Source of the DNA: Flavobacteriaceae bacterium
GTDB lineage: Bacteria; Bacteroidota; Bacteroidia; Flavobacteriales; Flavobacteriaceae
Length of the DNA: 16,193 nucleotides
Direction of reading: 5' to 3'
Assembly (NCBI GenBank): GCA_018608735.1
Contig: JABAYZ010000282.1
Location: 1-16,193 of the forward strand
A model generated the notes under the pieces. That model was not told the origin of the DNA, searched no databases, and saw only the letters and a list, made by a program, of their open reading frames with translations. Positions 1 through 7,037 of the stretch are shown here, piece by piece. Both the position numbers and the translations under genes were made by a program. Every line of letters begins with the position of its first letter. Position 1 is the stretch's first letter.

Positions 1-77
1 AAGGCATTTTGAGTATTCTCTTACCAAAAAAAGAAGAGGCAAAACAAAAGCCTGCACGAAGCATTAAGATTTCATAA
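1..77 (+). CDS. Small heat-shock protein (Hsp20/alpha-crystallin), 3' end only
   Basis: Partial gene entering from the left edge. Reading from base 3, the frame gives 24 residues ending GILSILLPKKEEAKQKPARSIKIS, approached in two pieces (GILSILLPKKEE, then AKQKPARSIKIS), then TAA at 75-77. The pattern GxLSIxxPKKEE followed by a basic linker and an I-x-I motif (IKI) is the usual end of Hsp20-family proteins: last beta strand of the crystallin domain, then a C-terminal I-x-I that docks into a neighbouring subunit's groove. The family consists of ATP-independent cytosolic holdases. Only the tail is visible, so domain completeness cannot be judged; a chance match over 24 residues is unlikely. Confidence 0.75.
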   Translation, partial: GILSILLPKKEEAKQKPARSIKIS

Positions 78-117
78 TTGAATTCTAATGCTTTTGATCG
101 AATAATAAAGTATATAT

Positions 118-159
118 AGGAGGCCGACTAATCGGTCTCCTGCATACTTCTATAAGTAT
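118..159 (+). terminator. Two tandem hairpins after the Hsp20 gene, possible terminator
   Basis: The first hairpin is AGGAGGCCGA (118-127), loop CTAA, TCGGTCTCCT (132-141): ten base pairs with one G-U. Two bases later comes ATACTT (144-149), loop CTAT, AAGTAT (154-159). Neither is followed by a real U-run (the tail is TTAACCC), so the evidence for Rho-independent termination is incomplete. They could instead protect the 3' end of the Hsp20 transcript or sit in the 5' leader of the next gene. Confidence 0.4.
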
Positions 160-181
160 TTAACCCTTAAAATCTTAAGCG

Positions 182-670
182 ATGAAAAAATATATTTCAT
201 TAGTTATGATTGGCTTGTTAAGTCTCAGTTGTTACAGTCAAAATAATGATATAAAAAACACAGAATCAAAGGATCGTGAAAAAAAAATAATTAAAGACCC
301 TAATGCTACTTGGAAAGTAGATAAAGAATTTGACGAAAATGGAAATTTAATTAGATATGACAGTATTTATTCCTGGTCTTCTGATGATAAATACAATAAT
401 CTATCATCATCAGCGCGTGATAGTTTGATACAATCTTTTAAATCAAGATTTTTCACTGATTTTTCGGGGTTTGAAAATCAAGGATTTGAAGATATTTTTT
501 CTAAAGATTCACTATTTAGCAATCATTTTTTTAATGACGATTTTTTCAGAAGTGATTTTGGTTCTGACTTTATGGATATTGACAAAATAAGGAGACAAAT
601 GATTGCAAGACAGAAATTTTTTTTAGAAAAATATCAATCAGAATTCATTAAACCAGAAGACGAAAACTAA
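182..670 (+). CDS. Exported protein of unknown function, Phe/Asp/Ser-rich
   Basis: I do not recognise a family. The protein has 162 residues. Residues 1-16 form a short signal sequence (MKKYISLVMIGLLSLS) followed by Cys17, so it may be a lipoprotein with a loose lipobox (SLS-C); cleavage after SYSQ-like residues by signal peptidase I is the alternative. Residues 20-45 are polar and charged. Residues about 92-130 are strikingly rich in Phe, Asp and Ser (for example FFNDDFFRSDFGSDF). The end is a basic and aromatic helix-like stretch finishing KPEDEN. It lies 104 bases behind the Hsp20 gene on the same strand, separated by hairpins. Its own terminator overlaps the last codons. An envelope location is inferred from the signal sequence; no catalytic motif is visible. 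Confidence 0.75.
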   Translation: MKKYISLVMIGLLSLSCYSQNNDIKNTESKDREKKIIKDPNATWKVDKEFDENGNLIRYDSIYSWSSDDKYNNLSSSARDSLIQSFKSRFFTDFSGFENQGFEDIFSKDSLFSNHFFNDDFFRSDFGSDFMDIDKIRRQMIARQKFFLEKYQSEFIKPEDEN

Positions 671-790
671 ATAGTTTTCGTCTTCTTTTTGAGGTCGGGT
701 ATTTTTGGTATAAACGGTCTTGACAATGAATAGTTGCGCCCCGCTGTCGGGATTCACAAGTAGGCCAGAACAAGCAGTGCATTTTCCCAA
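638..790 (-). other. Possible small CxxC reading frame or gene remnant
   Basis: On the - strand behind the AAA+ gene a 50-codon frame runs from TTG (790-788) to TGA (640-638). It starts LGKCTACSGLLVNPDSGAQL and continues FIVKTVYTKNTRPQKEDEN, which looks protein-like and contains a CxxC pair. Bases 731-790 are about 53% G+C, well above the surrounding spacers. Against a gene: the only starts are TTG or GTG, the 3' third runs antisense into the 182-670 gene, and the frame has a stop just upstream (799-797). A second tiny frame (ATG at 807, 17 codons, TAATG junction with the AAA+ stop) also lies here. Either a degraded gene end or chance. Confidence 0.25.
659..690 (+). terminator. Rho-independent terminator overlapping the end of the 182-670 gene
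   Basis: GACGAAAACTA (659-669) and TAGTTTTCGTC (672-682) form a near-perfect inverted repeat, followed by TTCTTTTT (683-690). The stop codon TAA (668-670) lies in the stem and loop. Because the stem is palindromic it could also slow - strand transcripts from the 807-3412 pair, but the U-run is only on the + side. Confidence 0.85.
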
Positions 791-806
791 ATGCCCTTAG
801 ATGTCA

Positions 807-2267
807 TTAATTATTTCTGTTGAAATACTGATTGATTCCAGCAGAATCGAATTTAAAGGCCGTATTATTTTCTGATCTGTCTAATTTATTATGGATCGTT
901 AATCCCCAAAGCACGAGCTCCATACAAAAGGCCTGATCCGCTTTGCTTAATTTACCCGCATGCGCTTCAACAATAGCCACTAAAGGTTTAATTGTATTGA
1001 GATTTGTATAAAATTCATCATCAGTATCTGTATAATTTAACTCGATAAAATTGTCGTCAAACCAATCAATCAAATCCGTATAAGGGGTTTTAACACCCTC
1101 TTTTTCTAGTTTTGAAATGCGGGGAAAAAGTTGACCAAATTGTATCATCACTGCATTGTCTAAAAGTATTTTAGCCACTTCATCAGCCCCTTCTTGTTCG
1201 CCTTCATAAACCAACTCAATCTTTCCTGTAATGGAAGGAATAATAGACATAAAGTCTACCAGTCGAATGGTTGTTTTTTCAGCTTCGGTTTCAATCAATC
1301 GCAATTTTGCAGCCGCCATGAGGTTTTCCATCGCACTGATGCTTAGACGTGCACTTACGCCACTTTTAGCATCGACATATTCACTTTTACGAGCAGTAAA
1401 CGCGACTTGCTCCAACAGGTCTTTTGCCAAATTAGGAACCTGGATAGTGGCTTTATCCTCTTTAGATATGTTTGCTTCCTGCGCTGTAATTTCACGAGCC
1501 AGTGCAATTGATTTTGGATAGTGTGTAAAAATTTGTGAGCCAATTCTATCTTTCAAAGGTGTCACAATACTCCCTCTATTGGTGTAATCTTCGGGGTTTG
1601 CGGTAAACACAAATTGAATATCAAGAGGCATTCTGAGTTGAAATCCACGTATTTGAATATCGCCTTCCTGTAAGATATTAAACAAAGACACTTGGATGCG
1701 TGCTTGTAAATCGGGGAGCTCGTTTAGAACAAAGATAGAGCGATTTGCGCGTGGGATCATCCCGTAATGTAAGACACGTTCATCGGAATAAGGCAACTTT
1801 AAAGTTGCGGCTTTAATCGGATCAATATCCCCAATTAAGTCCGACACATTTACGTCTGGAGTGGCCAGTTTTTCAAAGAAACGATCGGAGCGATGTACCC
1901 ATGAAATCGGGGTTTTATCCCCCATTTCGGCCATCAAATCTCTGGCATATTTTGAGATCGGTTGAAACGGGCTGTCATTAATTTCCGAACCTTTTACAAT
2001 CGGCATATATTCATCCAACAAGTCCACCATACTTCTTGCAATTTTGGTTTTCGCCTGACCTCGTAATCCCAATAAATTAATGTGATGCCCAGCAATAATG
2101 GCTTTTTTTAATTGGGGAACAACCGTGTCTTCATAGCCATATAGCCCTTCAAAAACTGGCTGTTTTGCTTTGATACGTGCAATTAAATTCGCCTGAATTT
2201 CTTGGTTAATAGTTTGGTCTTTATAATCAGAATGTTTTAATTCTTTAAAGCTAATGTCTTTGTTCAT
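807..2267 (-). CDS. MoxR/ChlI-type AAA+ ATPase
   Basis: A 486-residue cytosolic AAA+ ATPase of the MoxR / magnesium-chelatase subunit I group. Walker A is GLRGQAKT (residues 67-74), equivalent to the GxPGxAKT of MoxR proteins. The Walker B region is IFVLNELPDL (178-187), with Asn182 where most AAA+ proteins have Asp, followed by Glu183; to my recollection this NE pair is normal in this subgroup. Sensor 1 is FTANPEDY (221-228) and LKDRIGS (238-244) carries the likely arginine finger. Such ATPases act as chaperones or remodellers together with a von Willebrand A partner, and the gene directly upstream encodes one (four-base ATGA overlap at 2264-2267). No chlorophyll or cobalamin genes are nearby, so a real chelatase role is not supported. 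The substrate is unknown. Confidence 0.88.
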   Translation of the reverse strand: MNKDISFKELKHSDYKDQTINQEIQANLIARIKAKQPVFEGLYGYEDTVVPQLKKAIIAGHHINLLGLRGQAKTKIARSMVDLLDEYMPIVKGSEINDSPFQPISKYARDLMAEMGDKTPISWVHRSDRFFEKLATPDVNVSDLIGDIDPIKAATLKLPYSDERVLHYGMIPRANRSIFVLNELPDLQARIQVSLFNILQEGDIQIRGFQLRMPLDIQFVFTANPEDYTNRGSIVTPLKDRIGSQIFTHYPKSIALAREITAQEANISKEDKATIQVPNLAKDLLEQVAFTARKSEYVDAKSGVSARLSISAMENLMAAAKLRLIETEAEKTTIRLVDFMSIIPSITGKIELVYEGEQEGADEVAKILLDNAVMIQFGQLFPRISKLEKEGVKTPYTDLIDWFDDNFIELNYTDTDDEFYTNLNTIKPLVAIVEAHAGKLSKADQAFCMELVLWGLTIHNKLDRSENNTAFKFDSAGINQYFNRNN

Positions 2268-3412
2268 ATTTTTTTAGTTCTATTTTTTTCGTAATCTTCA
2301 AATATCATTTCTCCTAAACCATCTAGCCCCGTTAAAAAGGCTTTCCCTTGATTTTGCGCCGTAAACAACTCCACAAATTCACGGAGATAGTGGTCTTGGG
2401 CAATCATAAACGTGGTGATAGGAATTTTTAATTTTCGTGCTTGTGCGGCTTTGTTAAGGCATTTAGAGACAATCATTTCATCCAAACCGTTACTGTTTTT
2501 ATAAAACTCTCCAGACGGTAGCTGAATACAGCTCGGTTTGCCATCCGTGATCATAAAAATCTGTTTGTTTGTATTTCGTTTCCGACGTAAAATATCCATT
2601 GCCAATTCCAGTCCAGCGACGGTATTGGTGTGGTAAGGGCCTACTTTTAAATAGGGGAGGTCCTTCACTTTAATGGGCCAAGCTTCATTTCCAAATACAA
2701 TAATATCAATGGAATCCTTTGGGTATTTACGGTGAATCAGCTCCACCAATGCCATGGCAACTTTTTTGGCAGGGGTGATGCGGTCTTCGCCATACAAAAT
2801 CATAGAGTGACTGATGTCAATCATCAACACGGTACTCATTTGTGCTTTGTGTTTTGTTTCCTTGACGATTAAATCATTCTCTGTTAGGCGTAAGTCGGAG
2901 ATCCCATTGTTGATTTGGGCATTTTTCAAACTCTCGGTCATATTGACTCTGGATAAATCATCTCCAAATTGAAACGCTCTATTTTCGCCATCGCGTTCAT
3001 CCCCAACACCTATTTTTTTTGTGGTATGATTTCCGAGCCCACTCTTTTTTAGTTTTCCAAAAATCTGATTTAAGGCATAGTCACGCAATGCCGATTCTAG
3101 CTTGGCAGTCAGCTTGTTTTTTCCTTTTCCGGTTCCGCTCCCTGTTTTGACCGCATCGGGATCTATATCTTCTTTGATGTAACCGCGTTTCTTGAGGTCA
3201 TCTTCGAAATCTTCCAGTGTATAGTTGTCGTTAAAGATGTTATACTCGGCATCTAGTGTGTTTAGCCATTCAAACGCTTCCTCAATATCTCCTGATGTAT
3301 GGGTCAATAACTCTTTAAACACCCCAAACACCCGATCAAAATCCGATACGTCTTTTGGGATGTGTTTACTGAACGTAAACCCTTTTCCGTACTTAAAATC
3401 TATTCCTGTCAT
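2264..3412 (-). CDS. von Willebrand factor A domain protein, partner of the AAA+ ATPase
   Basis: A 382-residue protein with no signal peptide. Residues 1-130 are charged and include a low-complexity linker (KTGSGTGKGKNK, 89-100). Residues 145-170 carry FGDDLSRVNMTESLKNA, a segment typical of VWA proteins paired with MoxR-like ATPases. The VWA domain follows at about 193-380, with the metal-ion-dependent adhesion site DISHS (199-203), a Thr near 262-264 and ITDGKPS (288-294), so the MIDAS looks complete. This layout resembles the BchD, ViaA and CoxE class of ATPase partners. It is the first gene of a two-gene unit with the ATPase and is translationally coupled to it. The client or pathway is not shown by the sequence. 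Confidence 0.88.
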   Translation of the reverse strand: MTGIDFKYGKGFTFSKHIPKDVSDFDRVFGVFKELLTHTSGDIEEAFEWLNTLDAEYNIFNDNYTLEDFEDDLKKRGYIKEDIDPDAVKTGSGTGKGKNKLTAKLESALRDYALNQIFGKLKKSGLGNHTTKKIGVGDERDGENRAFQFGDDLSRVNMTESLKNAQINNGISDLRLTENDLIVKETKHKAQMSTVLMIDISHSMILYGEDRITPAKKVAMALVELIHRKYPKDSIDIIVFGNEAWPIKVKDLPYLKVGPYHTNTVAGLELAMDILRRKRNTNKQIFMITDGKPSCIQLPSGEFYKNSNGLDEMIVSKCLNKAAQARKLKIPITTFMIAQDHYLREFVELFTAQNQGKAFLTGLDGLGEMIFEDYEKNRTKKI

Positions 3413-3478
3413 CTCTACAAATATCGGGATATAGAATTCTTAAATGCGTTAAGAAGGTATTAATCTTTAGACATTACG

Positions 3479-3510
3479 AGCCCTAACATTTAGGTTTTGT
3501 TAGGGTTTTT
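3479..3510 (+). terminator. Terminator-like hairpin with + strand polarity, no + gene upstream
   Basis: AGCCCTAACA (3479-3488) and TGTTAGGGTT (3498-3507) pair with a nine-base loop and run into TTTTT (3506-3510). The U-tract exists only on the + strand, while both flanking genes are on the - strand. It could end antisense transcription or a small + strand RNA. Confidence 0.5.
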
Positions 3511-3549
3511 GGCGATAGTTTTTGGTTTTGATGCTCTAGAAATTAGCAC

Positions 3550-3586
3550 AAAAAAATCACGGACTACCAAAAAAATATGTGATTTT
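3550..3586 (-). terminator. Rho-independent terminator of the glycosyltransferase / trp transcription unit
   Basis: Read on the - strand, AAAATCAC (3586-3579) pairs with GTGATTTT (3560-3553) across an 18-base loop, and the U-run continues to 3550. It sits 27 bases behind the glycosyltransferase stop codon and would separate it from the VWA gene. The long loop lowers confidence slightly. Confidence 0.65.
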
Positions 3587-3613
3587 AACAGTTTTCAGCA
3601 GCCTCAGGACTAC

Positions 3614-4438
3614 TTATAGCAGCACATATAAAATTAAACTCAAAAGCAGTACACCCAAAATCACTGTAAAAATCAAAGTGTTTTTGTCAAATCCATTCGC
3701 CCAAGGCGTGATGTTTTGTGCGGCATAAAATTCCGCTTTTTGCATTCCATTTCCTTTTTTGAACGTACGGGCATCATAGTTGAAAATAATGGTGTCATTT
3801 GGTGCGTCTTCTTTATAGGTTTGAAAGTGCTTGGAGTTTTCCAGTAAATCTCTAAAATGGGCCATCACAGCTGCTCCTGGCTTTCTTTTGTGTCGGACTC
3901 CAAAAACCACTTCGGTAACGGCGCGCATGTATATGGGCGGCCCTAAATGAAACACTCCACGCGGGTTCAACAGATAGCGTCCTTTTAAATTGTAGTGTAT
4001 AGCTGTTTCAAACAGCGGGTTGTGTTTACAACTGATCATCAGATCTTGAGAAAAATCGATATCGCCATGAGTGGGTAAGATACACTTGGTGTCCTCTTGA
4101 ATCAGCGAGCCAAAAGGAATATTACAAAACCGATCGATATCAACATAAATACCGCCTTCATGATACAGTTTCAACAACCGCCATAAATCAATTTTTTCTA
4201 CAATTTTTTTGTTTTTTATTTTGAAGTAATCCCATTTTTTTAAGTGAGTTTTTAGATAGGTTTCGACGTCCTTGTCGTCACTAATTTCTAAAATATAATC
4301 GGGATTGAGTGCCTTTAGATTTGCTAGTCCATTCAAAATCAAGGGCGATTCATCTTCTAGAATAGCTTTGTTTTTCCAAGACACATGAATGCGTTTCGGA
4401 ATAGATCCATAGGTTGATAAATCTAATTGTACTGGCAT
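3614..4438 (-). CDS. GT32-like DXD glycosyltransferase with C-terminal membrane anchor
   Basis: A 274-residue protein. IPKRIHVSW (13-21) matches the IPKxIHxxW opening of the glycosyltransferase sugar-binding (DXD) family. KIDLWRLLKLYHEGGIYVDID (given as KIDLWRLLKLYHEGG and IYVDID, residues 82-102) contains the DXD pair Asp100 and Asp102, which binds Mn or Mg and the nucleotide sugar. Residues 254-274 (TLIFTVILGVLLLSLILYVL plus one L) form one hydrophobic helix at the very end, so the enzyme is probably anchored with its catalytic domain in the cytoplasm. Family members transfer sugars in capsule, O-antigen or glycolipid synthesis; donor and acceptor cannot be read here. It starts 34 bases after trpA with no clear terminator between, so it may ride on the trp transcript. 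No other polysaccharide genes are nearby. Confidence 0.82.
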   Translation of the reverse strand: MPVQLDLSTYGSIPKRIHVSWKNKAILEDESPLILNGLANLKALNPDYILEISDDKDVETYLKTHLKKWDYFKIKNKKIVEKIDLWRLLKLYHEGGIYVDIDRFCNIPFGSLIQEDTKCILPTHGDIDFSQDLMISCKHNPLFETAIHYNLKGRYLLNPRGVFHLGPPIYMRAVTEVVFGVRHKRKPGAAVMAHFRDLLENSKHFQTYKEDAPNDTIIFNYDARTFKKGNGMQKAEFYAAQNITPWANGFDKNTLIFTVILGVLLLSLILYVLL

Positions 4439-4472
4439 TTTTGATCTATATTATGTCATAAAATTATAACAT

Positions 4473-5240
4473 TTATCCTTTCAATAAGGGCTGCGTAAAC
4501 GCTCCTAAATCATCCACCCCGTGAGCGGTCACATAATTTATAAACGCACTTCCAATAATCGCGCCTTTGGCATACTGTGTGGCTTGGCTAAAGGTCTCAT
4601 GGTCAGAAATTCCAAAACCAATAACCTGTGGGCTCGTCAATTTGAGGTCAGCAATACGTTTAAAATAATCCGTTTGCTTTTCCCCAAAACCACTTTGACT
4701 TCCTGTGGTGCTGGCACTACTCACCATATAAATAAATCCGTCCGAAATACTATCCATATAACGGATGCGCGCTTCGCTAGTTTGTGGCGTGATCAAAAAG
4801 ATGTTGATTAAGCCATAACGTTCAAAAATGGCTTTATACTCTTCGTAATACACTTCAACTGGCAAGTCTGGAATGATTAATCCGTCGATACCCACTTCCT
4901 GACATTTTTTACAAAAGGCTTCCACACCATATTGAAGCATCGGATTAAAATAGCCCATCAAAATCAAGGGAATCGATACTGTTTTCCGAACATCTTTCAG
5001 TTGGTCAAACAAGACGGTTGACGTCATACCGTTGTGCAGCGCCTGAGTAGAACTCGCCTGAATGGTAGGACCATCTGCCAACGGATCGCTAAACGGCAAC
5101 CCGATTTCAATCATATCTACCCCGTTTTGCTCTAAGTTTTCAATCGTCGTAACCGTGTCGTTTAAGTTGGGATATCCCGCCGTAAAATAAATAGATAATA
5201 GTTTTTTATCTTCTTGTAATTTTGCTTGTATTCGATTCAC
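4473..5240 (-). CDS. trpA: Tryptophan synthase alpha chain
   Basis: It splits indole-3-glycerol phosphate into indole and glyceraldehyde 3-phosphate, passing indole through a tunnel to TrpB. I place the start at GTG 5240, giving MNRIQAKLQEDKKLLSIYFT as the first residues, which fits the family's usual beginning; 255 residues is close to the normal length. The open frame reaches TTG 5264, but that start would overlap trpB by 20 bases and add eight unmatched residues. The catalytic glutamate is in DMIEIGLPFSDPLADGP (Glu45), with the conserved Asp57 in ADGP. FGISDHE and GSAFIN near the C-terminus belong to the phosphate-binding loops. Four bases separate it from the trpB stop. It is the last trp gene. 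Confidence 0.97.
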   Translation of the reverse strand: MNRIQAKLQEDKKLLSIYFTAGYPNLNDTVTTIENLEQNGVDMIEIGLPFSDPLADGPTIQASSTQALHNGMTSTVLFDQLKDVRKTVSIPLILMGYFNPMLQYGVEAFCKKCQEVGIDGLIIPDLPVEVYYEEYKAIFERYGLINIFLITPQTSEARIRYMDSISDGFIYMVSSASTTGSQSGFGEKQTDYFKRIADLKLTSPQVIGFGISDHETFSQATQYAKGAIIGSAFINYVTAHGVDDLGAFTQPLLKG

Positions 5241-5244
5241 AATC

Positions 5245-6426
5245 TTAGAGTTTAAAATAATCAATATAGGTATTCAAATCTTTGTCGCCACGTCCCGATA
5301 AACTAATGACTACCACATCCTCAGGCTTGAATTTTTTATCTTCAAAAATAGCAAGTGCATGAGAGGTTTCAATCGCCGGAATGATGCCTTCGAGTTGTGA
5401 TAATTCCAATCCAGCCGTCATGGCTTCATCATCTGTCACCGAAATGAATTCGGCACGTTTGGTTTCATACAAATGCGCATGCATTGGGCCAACACCTGGG
5501 TAATCTAATCCTGCCGAAATGGAGTAGGGTTCTGTAATTTGACCGTCAGTAGTTTGCATTAATAAGGTTTTACTGCCGTGAATCACGCCTTCTTTTCCAA
5601 GCACAGAAGTTGCAGCACTCTCGCCCGTATAAATTCCTTTTCCAGCGGCCTCTACTGCAATGAGTTTTACATCGGGCGCATTTAAATAATGATAATAAGC
5701 ACCCGCAGCATTACTACCACCGCCGACACAAGCCACCACATAATCAGGGTTTTCGCGGCCTTCAACTTCCTTCAATTGCCATTTTGTTTCTTCGGACACC
5801 ACCGATTGAAAACGGGCTACCATATCTGGATAGGGGTGTGGTCCCACAGCACTTCCAATAATATAATGTGTGTCTACAGGGTTATTAATCCAATCGCGAA
5901 TCGCTTCATTGGTGGCATCTTTTAGGGTACGACTTCCAGACAATGCTGGGCGTACTTCAGCACCTAACATTTTCATTCGTGCCACATTCGGTGCTTGTCG
6001 TGCGATGTCAATTTCGCCCATGTACACGATGCATTCCATGCCAGCTAAAGCACATACGGTAGCGGTTGCTACGCCATGTTGTCCAGCACCAGTTTCCGCA
6101 ATAATACGTGTTTTTTTAAGCCGTTTGGCCATCAAAATTTGACCTATTGTATTGTTTATTTTATGCGCACCCGTATGGCATAAATCTTCACGTTTAAGGT
6201 AAATTTTTGTATTGTATTTTGCGGATAATCGTTTTGCAAAGTACAAAGGCGTTGGGCGACCTACATAATCTTTCAGGAGTTGATCGAACTCTTTTTTGAA
6301 ATCCGGTTCTGCCATTACCTTCAAATAATTTTGACGTAATTCTTCAACATTAGGGTATAACATTTCTGGAATAAATGCCCCTCCAAATTGGCCATAGTAG
6401 CCTTTTTCATTCACGTGATAACTCAT
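5245..6426 (-). CDS. trpB: Tryptophan synthase beta chain
   Basis: A pyridoxal-phosphate enzyme that condenses indole with L-serine to tryptophan, acting in an alpha2-beta2 complex with TrpA. The 393-residue length is normal for the common TrpB1 type. The N-terminus has YGQFGGAFIPEML (11-23). HTGAHKINN (84-92) contains the Schiff-base lysine Lys89. ETGAGQHG (111-118) binds the substrate carboxylate, and GGGSNAAG (235-242) binds the cofactor phosphate. All catalytic elements are present. Its ATG overlaps the trpF stop in an ATGA junction (6423-6426), so translation is coupled. Confidence 0.98.
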   Translation of the reverse strand: MSYHVNEKGYYGQFGGAFIPEMLYPNVEELRQNYLKVMAEPDFKKEFDQLLKDYVGRPTPLYFAKRLSAKYNTKIYLKREDLCHTGAHKINNTIGQILMAKRLKKTRIIAETGAGQHGVATATVCALAGMECIVYMGEIDIARQAPNVARMKMLGAEVRPALSGSRTLKDATNEAIRDWINNPVDTHYIIGSAVGPHPYPDMVARFQSVVSEETKWQLKEVEGRENPDYVVACVGGGSNAAGAYYHYLNAPDVKLIAVEAAGKGIYTGESAATSVLGKEGVIHGSKTLLMQTTDGQITEPYSISAGLDYPGVGPMHAHLYETKRAEFISVTDDEAMTAGLELSQLEGIIPAIETSHALAIFEDKKFKPEDVVVISLSGRGDKDLNTYIDYFKL

Positions 6427-7037
6427 AATAAATGTTTAAATTTTTCTAATGATTCTTTATTTTTTTTGGCAGGTGAAACCTCAAATTTGCTGTTCACATC
6501 CACCGCATGACAGTAAGTTGCTGCCACACTCGTTTTAAATTCTTGTAGCTGGTCTAAATTTTCTAATCCAATACCACCACTTAAAAAATAGGGTTTTGTA
6601 GACGGATAATTCTCCAAAACAGACCAGTCAAAACAGTAGCCATTCCCCCCTGATAAAGGCCCTTTGGTATCAAATAAGTAAAAATCACAAACCGATTCAT
6701 ATGGGCTCAGAGTGTCAAAATTAAACGCATTTTTAATGGAGAATACTTTGATGATTTCTACATTATGCCCCTGTAAGGATTTACAAAATTCAGGTGTTTC
6801 TTCGCCATGCAATTGAACTGCTTGTAAATTGTGGGTATTGATTTTTTCGACAATAGTGTCATAGCTTGCATTGACAAAAACACCTACTTTTTTTATTGAT
6901 GACGGGAGGTTTGGCGTAGCCATTGACACATGACGTGACGAGCCTTTATAAAATATAAAGCCCATATAATCGGGATCGATTGAAGCGATCGCCCGAATAT
7001 TGTCGTCATCCCGCATGCCACATATTTTTAGGTTCAT
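6423..7037 (-). CDS. trpF: Phosphoribosylanthranilate isomerase
   Basis: It isomerises N-(5'-phosphoribosyl)anthranilate to the 1-deoxyribulose phosphate form (Amadori rearrangement). It is a 204-residue single-domain TIM barrel, a typical length for a stand-alone TrpF. KICGM (4-8) supplies the catalytic Cys6; QLHGEE (75-80) and LFDTKGPLSGGNG (121-133) follow, with Asp123 the likely general acid. FLSGGIGLENL and AVDVNSKFE form the phosphate-binding end of the barrel. The usual SGVE-type motif is the variant DVNSKFE. It overlaps trpC by four bases (ATGA, 7034-7037) and trpB by four bases. Confidence 0.97.
   Translation of the reverse strand: MNLKICGMRDDDNIRAIASIDPDYMGFIFYKGSSRHVSMATPNLPSSIKKVGVFVNASYDTIVEKINTHNLQAVQLHGEETPEFCKSLQGHNVEIIKVFSIKNAFNFDTLSPYESVCDFYLFDTKGPLSGGNGYCFDWSVLENYPSTKPYFLSGGIGLENLDQLQEFKTSVAATYCHAVDVNSKFEVSPAKKNKESLEKFKHLL

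Noticed and set aside
779..794. Hairpin GCATTT-TCCC-AAATGC
   Set aside because: Only six pairs and no U-run on either strand; not enough for a terminator.
4445..4470. Weak hairpin TGTTAT ... ATGACA between trpA and the glycosyltransferase
   Set aside because: Six pairs including one wobble, all AT-rich, with no U-tract; does not support termination after trpA.
5689..6142. Open frames on the + strand within trpB and similar long frames opposite trpA, trpE and trpD
   Set aside because: They lie wholly antisense to strongly conserved enzymes, show no protein-like motifs and have no promoter or spacing support.
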